Shown here one piece after another: positions 1 through 7,525 of a DNA stretch of 53,114 bases (the stretch's first letter is position 1; each line of letters begins with the position of its first letter). The position numbers and the translations under genes were made by a program. The notes below the pieces were generated by a model that was not told where the DNA came from, ran no database searches, and saw nothing but the letters and a program-made list of their open reading frames with translations. Source of the stretch: Snuella sedimenti (GTDB taxonomy: Bacteria; Bacteroidota; Bacteroidia; Flavobacteriales; Flavobacteriaceae). The stretch spans positions 1-53,114 of the forward strand of contig NZ_JAELVQ010000024.1 of assembly GCF_016428595.1 (NCBI RefSeq), given 5' to 3'.

Positions 1-140
1 CATTAGATAAATAGGTCGAATTATTATTCTAATATACTGAAAATCAATGCTTTAACCTAATATTCAAGCGATTAATTTGCTGATAGTCAATGAATTATAT
101 TTTTGTCATGTACTAAAAAATAATTAATATTAGCTTACAA

Positions 141-171
141 TTGCTCAAATTGCTTTTATAAAGTATATTTG
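141..171 (+). promoter_or_regulatory. Putative promoter for the heme O synthase/cytochrome oxidase genes
   Basis: TTG at 141-143 and TATATTTG at 164-171 are separated by 20 nt, which fits the Bacteroidota sigma-A pattern (TTG...TAnnTTTG). The box ends 36 nt before the predicted TTG start at 208. No gene is visible upstream of it in the window, so transcription of the oxidase block may begin here. Pattern match only. Confidence 0.5.
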
Positions 172-207
172 CACTCGCTAAACGAAAGCGCTTAAGAAAC
201 TATAACA

Positions 208-1101
208 TTGGGGTATTCAAAATCTTCATTAGCAACACATTCTGTGATTTCAGATTTTAAGGAAATAACTAAAATGCGATTGGCATTAAGTGTGGTTTTT
301 TCTTCGCTTGCCGGTTATATGTTAGGTGTCGATGTAGTCGATTTAAAGACTTTGGTGTTATTGGCTTTTGGAGGATACTTTATGGTTGGTGCTTCTAATG
401 CATACAATCAGATTATAGAAAAAGACCTGGACGCTTTAATGGAGCGTACTAAAAATAGGCCTATCCCTTCTGGACGTATGACGGTTACTACAGCATTTAT
501 AATTGCATCTGTGTTTACGCTTCTTGGAATTATTATATTGTACAGTATCAACAAGCAAACGGCTATGTTCGGTGCAATTTCAATTTTTTTATATACCTGT
601 GTCTATACACCTTTAAAAACAAAAACACCTCTGGCTGTTTTTGTTGGAGCCATTCCGGGAGCTATTCCATTTATGTTAGGATGGGTTGCAGCTACCGACG
701 ATTTTGGTATTGAGCCAGGAACTTTGTTTGCTTTACAGTTTTTTTGGCAGTTCCCACATTTTTGGGCCATAGGTTGGTTTTTGTTCGAGGATTATAAAAA
801 AGGCGGATTTTACATGTTGCCAACAGGTAAACAAGATAAAGGTACGGCAGTACAGACTATTATGTATACTATATGGACTTTATTGGTTTCTATAATCCCA
901 GTTTTCGGATTTACAGGAACTTTGAGTTTATCCATAGTAGCAACTTGCGTTGTATTTGTTTTGGGACTGGGGATGTTGTATTATGCCATCAAGTTGTTTA
1001 AAAAAATGACAGAATTAGCAGCTAAGCAATTAATGTTAGCTAGTGTGTCGTATATTACATTGGTACAAATAGTTTACGTTGTCGATAAATTTATAAGATA
1101 A
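208..1101 (+). CDS. cyoE: Protoheme IX farnesyltransferase (heme O synthase)
   Basis: Integral membrane UbiA-family prenyltransferase that adds a farnesyl group to heme B to make heme O, a precursor of the heme in heme-copper oxidases. The first Asp-rich prenyl-binding motif is seen in NQIIEKDLDALMERTKNRP (about residues 67-85), and the second conserved loop is YKKGGFYMLPT. About eight hydrophobic segments cover the 297 residues, normal for the family. An in-frame TAA at 193-195 rules out a longer protein. The best start is TTG at 208, because the first in-frame ATG lies inside the conserved N-terminal region (MRLALSVVFSSLAGY). The stop is 2 nt before the next gene, consistent with one transcript with the oxidase subunits. 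Confidence 0.95.
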   Translation: MGYSKSSLATHSVISDFKEITKMRLALSVVFSSLAGYMLGVDVVDLKTLVLLAFGGYFMVGASNAYNQIIEKDLDALMERTKNRPIPSGRMTVTTAFIIASVFTLLGIIILYSINKQTAMFGAISIFLYTCVYTPLKTKTPLAVFVGAIPGAIPFMLGWVAATDDFGIEPGTLFALQFFWQFPHFWAIGWFLFEDYKKGGFYMLPTGKQDKGTAVQTIMYTIWTLLVSIIPVFGFTGTLSLSIVATCVVFVLGLGMLYYAIKLFKKMTELAAKQLMLASVSYITLVQIVYVVDKFIR

Positions 1102-1103
1102 GA

Positions 1104-1685
1104 ATGGATTTAACAGAAGGTACTTTTGAAGAAAAGCAAGGGCGCGCAAAAAAAATGATGCTTTGGTTTGGTATTATTTCACTAATCATGTCCTTTGCAG
1201 GGTGGACAAGTGCATTTGTGGTAAGCAGTTCACGTCCCGATTGGTTAAAGGATTTTCAGTTGCCAAATGCTTTTGTAATTAGTACAATCATTATTTTAAT
1301 AAGTAGTGTAACGTTTATTTTGGCTAAACGCGCTTTAAAAATAGGTAACAGACAAGAAACTAGCCTTTGGTTGGTAGTTACTTTTGTCTTGGGAATTGTG
1401 TTTATTGCATATCAGTTTTTAGGATTTCAGCAAATTATTGATCTAGGATATAATTTTACAGGGCCAACAAGTAATGTAACCATGTCTTACATTTATTTAA
1501 TAGCTGTAGTGCACATCCTGCATGTTGTCGTTGGGTTAATTTGCTTGCTGGTAGTAATTTTTAATCATTTTAAACATAAATATAATGCAGCAAGAATGCT
1601 AGGTGTAGAGCTGGCAGCAACCTTTTGGCACTTTATAGATGCGCTTTGGGTTTACCTCTTTTTGTTTTTATATTTTATAAGATAA
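1104..1685 (+). CDS. Cytochrome c oxidase subunit III-type protein (short form)
   Basis: A 193-residue membrane protein with five hydrophobic helices (about 18-38, 56-75, 87-110, 128-150 and 170-190), the fold of the five-helix bacterial subunit III (CtaE/CoxC family). The last helix has the typical FWHFIDALWVYLFLFLYF ending, and HILHVVVGL marks helix four. Family role: structural subunit of a proton-pumping aa3/caa3-type heme-copper oxidase in the inner membrane. The position where subunit III usually carries a membrane Glu appears as FLGFQQ, so that acid is probably missing here (inference by eye). It follows the heme O synthase by 2 nt and precedes a second subunit III-type gene. Confidence 0.9.
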   Translation: MDLTEGTFEEKQGRAKKMMLWFGIISLIMSFAGWTSAFVVSSSRPDWLKDFQLPNAFVISTIIILISSVTFILAKRALKIGNRQETSLWLVVTFVLGIVFIAYQFLGFQQIIDLGYNFTGPTSNVTMSYIYLIAVVHILHVVVGLICLLVVIFNHFKHKYNAARMLGVELAATFWHFIDALWVYLFLFLYFIR

Positions 1686-1785
1686 TTTAACGCTTTTTAT
1701 ACCTATTGAATAACATCTCACAAATGGCTTTATTTAGAGTCTTTAAAATTTAGTAAGGGATGTTTCATTAGATGAATAAATTGAT

Positions 1786-1793
1786 TATTTTTG
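1786..1793 (+). promoter_or_regulatory. Putative -7 box upstream of the second subunit III gene
   Basis: TATTTTTG at 1786-1793 matches TAnnTTTG and sits 29 nt before the ATG at 1823, in the only sizeable gap (137 nt) of the oxidase block. No clear TTG is seen at -33. It may give internal initiation for the downstream oxidase genes. Confidence 0.35.
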
Positions 1794-1822
1794 TGCAACT
1801 TTTTAAAAAATAACCATTACAT

Positions 1823-2803
1823 ATGAGTACTACAGTTGTGAATACTGGAACAGAAGGTAAAACCTGGGGAGGGGCGAATCAGCCTTTAAAGGCAAGTTAT
1901 GGTAAAATGATGATGTGGTTTTTCATCGTTTCAGATGCATTGACATTCTCTGGCTTTTTAGCTGCCTACGGATTTTCGAGATTTAAATTTATTGATTCAT
2001 GGCCAATAGCCGATGAGGTGTTTACGCACGTGCCGTTCTTGCACGGCCAAGAATTACCAATGATATATGTGGCATTCATGACGTTTGTATTGATTATGTC
2101 ATCTGTTACTATGGTACTTGCTGTAGATGCAGGGCATCATCTAAATAAAGCCAAAGTAACACTTTATATGTTCTTAACTATTATAGGAGGACTTATTTTC
2201 GTGGGGTCTCAAGCTTGGGAATGGGCGACCTTTATAAAAGGTGATTATGGTGCTGTTCAGACAAAAGGGGGTAATATTTTACAGTTTGTAGATACCGATG
2301 GGCATCGTGTTGCCCTAAGGGATTTTGTAACAGCAGGGCCTAAAGCGCGAACCGAGCATGAGCGTAAAAGTGGTTTGTGGTTTGTAAGTGAAGGGACATT
2401 GCCTACATATACAGTAGAAGAGGTTGTAGCAGGTTTAGAATCGCATGATAATGTTTTAGTAAGAACACAGATTATAAATGAGCATGGAGAGAAAACAGTG
2501 CTTTCCAGAGGCGAGTCCCTAAAAGTTTTAAAAGATAATGGTAAATTGGTCGTAGAAGGTGCTAATCTACAGGTAAATGAGTATGGTTCGCCGTTATTTG
2601 CCGATTTCTTTTTCTTTATTACTGGTTTTCACGGCTTTCACGTATTTTCCGGTGTTGTTATTAATATCATTATTTTCTTTAATGTGGTATTAGGAACTTA
2701 CGAAAGACGTAAAAGCTACGAAATGGTAGAAAAAGTTGGTTTGTACTGGCACTTTGTAGATTTAGTTTGGGTATTTGTATTTACATTCTTCTATCTAGTT
2801 TAA
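1823..2803 (+). CDS. Cytochrome c oxidase subunit III with a soluble insertion
   Basis: A 326-residue subunit III homologue. Three helices lie in the first half (about 28-50, 75-97 and 112-132) and two at the end (about 258-285 and 305-326). The conserved membrane Glu is kept in SQAWEWATF, and HGFHVFSG and WHFVDLVWVFVF mark the last helices. Between helices three and four there is a hydrophilic insert of roughly 110 residues (about 140-250) that the short paralogue at 1104-1685 lacks. Long forms like this are common in Bacteroidota, where two subunit III-like genes sit side by side. The insert's role is unknown; it probably faces one side of the membrane near the other subunits. Confidence 0.9.
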   Translation: MSTTVVNTGTEGKTWGGANQPLKASYGKMMMWFFIVSDALTFSGFLAAYGFSRFKFIDSWPIADEVFTHVPFLHGQELPMIYVAFMTFVLIMSSVTMVLAVDAGHHLNKAKVTLYMFLTIIGGLIFVGSQAWEWATFIKGDYGAVQTKGGNILQFVDTDGHRVALRDFVTAGPKARTEHERKSGLWFVSEGTLPTYTVEEVVAGLESHDNVLVRTQIINEHGEKTVLSRGESLKVLKDNGKLVVEGANLQVNEYGSPLFADFFFFITGFHGFHVFSGVVINIIIFFNVVLGTYERRKSYEMVEKVGLYWHFVDLVWVFVFTFFYLV

Positions 2804-2822
2804 TTTTTAAAAATAATTTAAA

Positions 2823-3203
2823 ATGGCACACGCACATAAGTTAGAAATACTAAGAGGTTTAATTAAATTTAAATCGAATACTCAAAAAATCTGGGGCGTT
2901 TTAATTTTACTTACAATCGTTACTGCTGTCGAGGTTGGTTTGGGTATTGTAAAACCAGAATGGTCAATGATCAAAGTTTTAGGGATGAAACTTTTAAATT
3001 GGATTTTCATTATTTTAACCGTAGTTAAGGCTTATTATATTACTTGGGATTTTATGCACATGCGCGATGAAACTAAAGGGTTAAGACGCGCAGTTGTATG
3101 GACATCCATATTTTTAATTTTATATTTAATCTTTATCTTATTGCAAGAAGGCGGTTATGTTTTCAATGTCTATAGCGATGGATTTGTAAAAAGAGATTTT
3201 TAA
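2823..3203 (+). CDS. Cytochrome c oxidase subunit IV family protein
   Basis: A 126-residue protein with three hydrophobic segments (about 23-43, 54-74 and 90-112), matching the small prokaryotic subunit IV family (COX4_pro type) that accompanies caa3/aa3 oxidases. The His-rich start (MAHAHK) and a short exposed tail are usual. It lies 19 nt after the long subunit III gene and is followed by a strong terminator at 3239-3265, so it closes the structural part of the operon. Assignment rests on size, topology and context more than on catalytic residues, which this subunit does not have. Confidence 0.85.
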   Translation: MAHAHKLEILRGLIKFKSNTQKIWGVLILLTIVTAVEVGLGIVKPEWSMIKVLGMKLLNWIFIILTVVKAYYITWDFMHMRDETKGLRRAVVWTSIFLILYLIFILLQEGGYVFNVYSDGFVKRDF

Positions 3204-3238
3204 ATAACACACTAAAGTAGTGTTAAAAAGATAGATTT

Positions 3239-3265
3239 AAGGTGGTTTTAATAACCACCTTTTTT
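3239..3265 (+). terminator. Rho-independent terminator after the oxidase subunit genes
   Basis: A 9-bp perfect stem (AAGGTGGTT at 3239-3247 and AACCACCTT at 3253-3261) with a 5-nt loop, then a T run. A weaker imperfect hairpin precedes it at about 3206-3224. It separates the subunit genes from the assembly-factor genes that follow. Confidence 0.85.
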
Positions 3266-3303
3266 ATTTTTGCAAGGTGTTACAAATACAATAAATACAT
3301 TTG
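3265..3303 (+). promoter_or_regulatory. Putative promoter elements for the SCO-like/SCO/DUF420 genes
   Basis: Two TAnnTTTG-type boxes follow the terminator: TATTTTTG at 3265-3272 and TACATTTG at 3296-3303. The second lies too close to the ATG at 3309 to give a normal leader, so the first is the better candidate. Pattern match only. Confidence 0.35.
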
Positions 3304-3308
3304 TTTTA

Positions 3309-4031
3309 ATGGATTACAAAAAGGCAGGTCGGTATGTGGTTTTGGGAATTTTGTTTTTTCTCCCTGTCACTTTTTTATTGTTCTTATATCCAGCGACCCA
3401 CAATTATACTCCTTTGGATATTGTTAACGAAGCGGTAGGCGATCTACAGCCATTTTCTTCAGATTTAGAAAGTGATGTGCTTCTTAAAGATCATATTACG
3501 GTATTAGGATTTTTTGGTAGCCAACCAATGACTAGGGTTATTACAGCTTCAAACCTAAAAGAACTGGTTTATGATAAGTTTAAAGGGTTTAAACGTTTTC
3601 AAGTGGTCATTGTAATGCCAGATGGGACACAGGAAGCTGTTAGTGAATTAAAACAGGAGATTGCTTCGTATGAAGATATAAGGTTTTGGCATTTTGTGTT
3701 TGGTAGCCCACAAGATATTCGTCAATTATTCAATAGTTTGAAGGCGCATATGCAACTTGATGCAGAGCTTGGCACAGACGCTGTATTCATAATAGATAAA
3801 GATTTAAACCAGAGAGGGCGGCTTGATGATAGAAATGATAACGAGTTGGCAAAAAATAAACTTGTTTATGGAATGTATGCTTACAACTGTATTGAAGTAG
3901 CAGAAATCAAGAATAAGATGAGTGAAGACATGCGCATTTTATTTACAGAATATAGACAAAAACGTAAAGGAAATTTTGATTCTTCTACGAGAAGAGCCGA
4001 TGATTTAAATAAAAACAATGAAGAAAACTAA
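3309..4031 (+). CDS. SCO-like membrane-anchored protein without the copper-binding cysteines
   Basis: A 240-residue protein with an N-terminal membrane segment (about residues 8-28) and a soluble domain that can be read as a thioredoxin-like fold (ITVLGFFGSQPM..., DAVFIIDKDLNQRGRLDDR). The CxxxC pair of SCO proteins is absent: GSQPM stands where the next gene has TTCPTICPKM. The ATG at 3309 is preferred over an upstream TTG at 3270, because the extra residues would lie across the promoter region. It overlaps the SCO gene by 14 bp, suggesting coupled translation and a shared job in oxidase assembly. Its function is not established; a helper or degenerate SCO paralogue is an inference. Confidence 0.7.
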   Translation: MDYKKAGRYVVLGILFFLPVTFLLFLYPATHNYTPLDIVNEAVGDLQPFSSDLESDVLLKDHITVLGFFGSQPMTRVITASNLKELVYDKFKGFKRFQVVIVMPDGTQEAVSELKQEIASYEDIRFWHFVFGSPQDIRQLFNSLKAHMQLDAELGTDAVFIIDKDLNQRGRLDDRNDNELAKNKLVYGMYAYNCIEVAEIKNKMSEDMRILFTEYRQKRKGNFDSSTRRADDLNKNNEEN

Positions 4032-4761
4032 CTATTCGTATATAGGAATTGCCTTTGTTATTTTAGTATTTGGGATACTTTTTATCCCGAAAATTATTGA
4101 TAGAATTACTAACAACGATGTTACAAGAAATGAGAGTAGAAGTAATTTTAAAGATGACAAAAAAGCGGCAGCGGCAGATTTGGCATTTATCGAAATTAAT
4201 GGAAAACGAAAAAAAGTTCCGTCTTTTTCCTTTGTAAACCAAGACGGTAAGCTTGTTAGTAATAAAGATTATGAAGGCAAAGTGTATGTAATCGAATTTT
4301 TCTTTACAACATGCCCAACTATTTGTCCTAAGATGAATGCCAACCTTGTTCAAATTCAAAATGAATTTAAGACGTTCAGAGATTTTGGTGTGGCTTCCTT
4401 TACTATCAACCCAGATCACGATACACAAGCCGTTCTCAAGGCTTATGCAGAACAATATAATATATCCAATCCCAATTGGCATTTAATGACAGGAGATAAG
4501 GATGCCATATACAAGTTAGCAAATGAAGGCTTTAACTTGTATGCCGCCGAAGAAGAAACTGCTGCTGGCGGATTTGAGCACTCTGGAAATTTTGCCCTTA
4601 TAGATAAGAATGGATACATCCGGTCGCGAAAAGACAATTTTGGTAATCCCATAATTTATTATAGAGGCGTCATTTCCGAAGAAGAGCAGGTAGATGATGA
4701 AGGTGTAGAGGAGGAAATTAGTAAACTAAAAGAGGATATAAAAAAATTACTTGATGAATAA
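4018..4761 (+). CDS. SCO family copper chaperone for cytochrome c oxidase assembly
   Basis: SCO1/SenC-family protein, 247 residues. An N-terminal membrane anchor (about 8-26) is followed by a periplasmic thioredoxin-like domain. The copper ligands are visible: Cys99 and Cys103 in TTCPTICPKMN and His188 in FEHSGNF. Family role: delivers copper to the CuA centre of oxidase subunit II or keeps its cysteines reduced. An acidic C-terminal tail rich in Glu and Lys (from about 223) is an extension of unknown meaning. The gene overlaps the preceding SCO-like gene by 14 bp and the following DUF420 gene by 8 bp, so the group is probably translationally coupled. Confidence 0.92.
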   Translation: MKKTNYSYIGIAFVILVFGILFIPKIIDRITNNDVTRNESRSNFKDDKKAAAADLAFIEINGKRKKVPSFSFVNQDGKLVSNKDYEGKVYVIEFFFTTCPTICPKMNANLVQIQNEFKTFRDFGVASFTINPDHDTQAVLKAYAEQYNISNPNWHLMTGDKDAIYKLANEGFNLYAAEEETAAGGFEHSGNFALIDKNGYIRSRKDNFGNPIIYYRGVISEEEQVDDEGVEEEISKLKEDIKKLLDE

Positions 4762-5293
4762 TAGCATTCAGAATATTAAAGACGAAAAGAAATATAACAA
4801 GTGGATTGTTGTATTGTCGGTCCTCATCCCTTTAGTGGTTGCAATCTTGTTTGGGGTTAAAATACCAAATGTAGAGCCTTTAACATTTTTGCCACCTATT
4901 TATGCATCGATAAATGCGCTAACAGCAACCGTGTTGATTTTAGCATTTATTGCCATTCGAAATAAAAAAATCATACTGCACAAGCGGTTAATGACCTCTG
5001 CAATTATGCTTTCTGTGTGTTTCTTGGTAATGTATGTTGCTTATCATATGACCAGTGATTCTACAAAGTATGGAGGCGAAGGGCTCATTAAATATATTTA
5101 TTATTTTGTGTTGTTAACGCATATTCTGTTATCAATTGTTGTTATTCCTTTTGTGTTAATAACCTATGTTCGAGCCATCACAAATAATATTGAAAAGCAT
5201 AAAAAAATTGCAAAGATTACATTTCCGTTATGGTTGTATGTTGCAATTACAGGTGTTGTTGTTTATATTATGATTTCGCCATATTATGTTTAA
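4754..5293 (+). CDS. DUF420 family membrane protein (CtaM/YozB-like)
   Basis: A 179-residue protein with about five hydrophobic segments and the histidine-bearing stretches typical of DUF420 (KRLMTSAIMLS, AYHMTSDSTKYGG, HILLSIVVIPFVL). In Firmicutes the related CtaM (YozB) is needed to mature heme-copper oxidases; a similar role here is inferred from family and from position next to the SCO gene. The ATG at 4754 is chosen; the TTG one codon earlier is in the same frame. It overlaps both neighbours by 8 bp, the usual sign of tight coupling. Confidence 0.85.
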   Translation: MNNSIQNIKDEKKYNKWIVVLSVLIPLVVAILFGVKIPNVEPLTFLPPIYASINALTATVLILAFIAIRNKKIILHKRLMTSAIMLSVCFLVMYVAYHMTSDSTKYGGEGLIKYIYYFVLLTHILLSIVVIPFVLITYVRAITNNIEKHKKIAKITFPLWLYVAITGVVVYIMISPYYV

Positions 5294-5510
5294 GTTTAAA
5301 ACGGTCATACTATTGTTTTTGCTATTAATGTTAGCTTTACCCGTTGATGCGCAATGTGCCATGTGTCGTGCTGTTTTAGAAAGCGAACAAGGACAGGGTA
5401 CAGCAGAGGGGATCAATGATGGGATTGTATACTTAATGGCCATTCCATATATTCTAATTGGAGGAGTTGGGTATTTGATTTATAGGAAATTCAATACGTT
5501 AAAAAAGTAA
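5286..5510 (+). CDS. Small membrane protein with a CAMC motif
   Basis: A 74-residue protein. Residues 1-22 form a signal peptide or membrane segment ending in VDAQ, followed at once by CAMC (about 24-27), a short charged loop (ESEQGQGTAEG) and a second hydrophobic helix (about 47-65) with a basic end. It overlaps DUF420 by 8 bp and is the last gene of the assembly group. The CxxC pair just outside the membrane could bind metal or act in thiol exchange on copper proteins, but that is inference from context; I do not know a characterised homologue. Confidence 0.75.
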   Translation: MFKFKTVILLFLLLMLALPVDAQCAMCRAVLESEQGQGTAEGINDGIVYLMAIPYILIGGVGYLIYRKFNTLKK

Positions 5511-5599
5511 TAAAAAGTTTTCGGAACAATTTTTGTAACATTTCTTTGTTTTATCAGTCTAATCGTTAAGTCTTAAGACTTACATAAATCAATCAAAAA

Positions 5600-6301
5600 A
5601 TGTTAGAAATTCATCAATTGCACAAATCGTATCCCATTGGCGATTCCAGTTTACATGTTTTAAAAGGTATTGATCTTACGGTCGAATCAGGAGAAATGGT
5701 AGCGATTATGGGGTCTTCCGGTTCTGGAAAATCAACTTTACTTAATATTATTGGGATGTTGGACGAAGCCGATTCTGGCGAATACATCTTGGACGGATTA
5801 CCAATTAAAGACCTTACAGAGAAAAAAGCAGCAGTATACAGAAATAAATTTTTGGGGTTCATTTTTCAGTCGTTTAATCTTATAAACTATAAAAATGCCC
5901 TAGAGAATGTTGCACTTCCCTTGTATTATCAAGGAATGAAGCGTAAGGAACGTCAAGAATTGGCCATGTTTCATCTTGAAAAAGTAGGTTTGGCCGATTG
6001 GGCACAACACTTACCAAAAGAGCTCTCGGGTGGGCAAAATCAACGTGTAGCTATAGCAAGGGCCTTGGCAGCTAATCCTAAGCTTTTATTGGCAGATGAG
6101 CCTACAGGTGCTTTAGATACCAAAACGTCTTATGAAATCATGGAGTTTATCCAACAATTAAACGACGAAGGAAAAACGATTTTAATGGTAACGCACGAAG
6201 AGGATATCGCCAATATGTGTAAGCGAATTGTTAGGTTGCGAGACGGCGTTATTATGGAAGATAAAAAAGTTCAGCAAGAAAGAGTCTCAGCATATGTTTG
6301 A
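5600..6301 (+). CDS. ABC transporter ATP-binding protein (MacB/LolD type)
   Basis: Cytoplasmic ATPase of 233 residues with Walker A GSSGSGKST (38-46), signature LSGGQ (142-146), Walker B LLLADEP (162-168) and the switch His in VTHEEDIA. The sequence is of the MacB/LolD/FtsE class, which powers mechanotransmission-type permeases. It starts the operon ATPase, permease, permease, adaptor, TolC, and overlaps the first permease by 8 bp. Family role: ATP-driven export or extrusion across the envelope together with the adaptor and outer-membrane channel. The substrate cannot be told from sequence (macrolides, peptides and lipids are all known for this class). Confidence 0.93.
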   Translation: MLEIHQLHKSYPIGDSSLHVLKGIDLTVESGEMVAIMGSSGSGKSTLLNIIGMLDEADSGEYILDGLPIKDLTEKKAAVYRNKFLGFIFQSFNLINYKNALENVALPLYYQGMKRKERQELAMFHLEKVGLADWAQHLPKELSGGQNQRVAIARALAANPKLLLADEPTGALDTKTSYEIMEFIQQLNDEGKTILMVTHEEDIANMCKRIVRLRDGVIMEDKKVQQERVSAYV

Positions 6302-7523
6302 TCTGGATCTTTGGCGGGAGATTTTTCAAAGTATAAATAAGAATAGAACCAGAAGCTTATTGTCGGGTTTTACAGTGGCATTTGCCATACTGTTATTTGC
6401 TATTCTGTTCGGTATTGCCAATGGTTTAAAAAATACTTTTAAAGAAGCCTTTGGAGATGATGCCACCAATTCCATATTTATTAATTCAGGAAGAACAACC
6501 AAAGCTAGCAAAGGACTTCAAGCTGGTAGACGCATTCAATTCAAAAATGAAGATTACGATTATATAAAAGAAACTTATAACAATAAGGTAGAATTTATTA
6601 CCGGACGTGTGTATAAGAATATAAATGCATCCTTTAGAAATGAACAGAACAATTATAGTGTAAGGGCAGTACACCCAGATCATCAGTTCTTGGAAAAAAC
6701 TAAAATAAAAGAAGGCCGTTACATCAATCAAAATGATTTAAACAATGCTACCAAAGTAGTTGTTATTGGTCGTTTAGTAGAAGAGGACTTGTTTTTAAGA
6801 ACAAGTGCTTTGGGTAAATATATCAATCTTAGTGGTATTCCTTATAAGGTAGTTGGGGTGTTTACAGATGATGGGGGCGATAATGAAGAGCGGCTTATTT
6901 ATATGCCCATTACTACGGCACAACAAGTCTATGGTAACAACGATTATATAGACCAAATTAACTTAACCTATAACCCAGAATTGAATTACGACCAAGCTTT
7001 AGCCTTTAGTAGTTCATTAGTAAGGAAACTAAAAGAACGGTTTTTGGTAGCATCAAGTGACCAAAGGGCTATTCGGGTCCGTAATTTGGCAGCCGATTCA
7101 AAAAAAGTAAACCAGTTTAATTTAGCTTTAACAAGTATTATTCTAATTATTGGCTTTGGTACTTTAATAGCAGGTATTGTTGGTATTAGTAATATCATGA
7201 TTTTTATAGTTAAAGAACGTACCAAGGAAATAGGTATACGTAAAGCATTGGGAGCATCGCCAAGATCAATCGTTTCCATCATTTTAATTGAGTCCATTCT
7301 TATTACAGCCATAGCGGGTTACGTAGGATTATTGATTGGAATGGGCGTTTTGGAAGTTGTAGGGCCTAAATTAGAAGCCTATTTTATAAAAGATCCGGCC
7401 GTTAGTACCAGTTTGGTAATTAGTGCTACCATAACATTAATAATTGCAGGAGGTATTGCAGGGTACTTCCCAGCGAAGAGAGCTTCAAAAATTAAACCCA
7501 TAGTAGCTTTAAGAGACGATTGA
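6294..7523 (+). CDS. MacB-like ABC transporter permease (first of two)
   Basis: A 409-residue permease. TM1 lies near residues 20-42, followed by a large periplasmic MacB-PCD-type domain, then three C-terminal helices in an FtsX-type domain that contains VKERTKEIGIRKALGASPRSI, the conserved coupling helix of this family. The ATG at 6294 is preferred; a longer frame runs through the ATPase gene and has no family support. It overlaps the ATPase gene by 8 bp and ends 2 nt before the second permease. A heterodimer of the two permeases is likely, since both are full-length and adjacent. Confidence 0.9.
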   Translation: MFDLDLWREIFQSINKNRTRSLLSGFTVAFAILLFAILFGIANGLKNTFKEAFGDDATNSIFINSGRTTKASKGLQAGRRIQFKNEDYDYIKETYNNKVEFITGRVYKNINASFRNEQNNYSVRAVHPDHQFLEKTKIKEGRYINQNDLNNATKVVVIGRLVEEDLFLRTSALGKYINLSGIPYKVVGVFTDDGGDNEERLIYMPITTAQQVYGNNDYIDQINLTYNPELNYDQALAFSSSLVRKLKERFLVASSDQRAIRVRNLAADSKKVNQFNLALTSIILIIGFGTLIAGIVGISNIMIFIVKERTKEIGIRKALGASPRSIVSIILIESILITAIAGYVGLLIGMGVLEVVGPKLEAYFIKDPAVSTSLVISATITLIIAGGIAGYFPAKRASKIKPIVALRDD

Positions 7524-7525
7524 TT

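Noticed and set aside
5511-5599. Promoter of the ABC efflux operon
   Set aside because: TTTTTG occurs, but no TAnnTTTG with a proper -33 element could be read.
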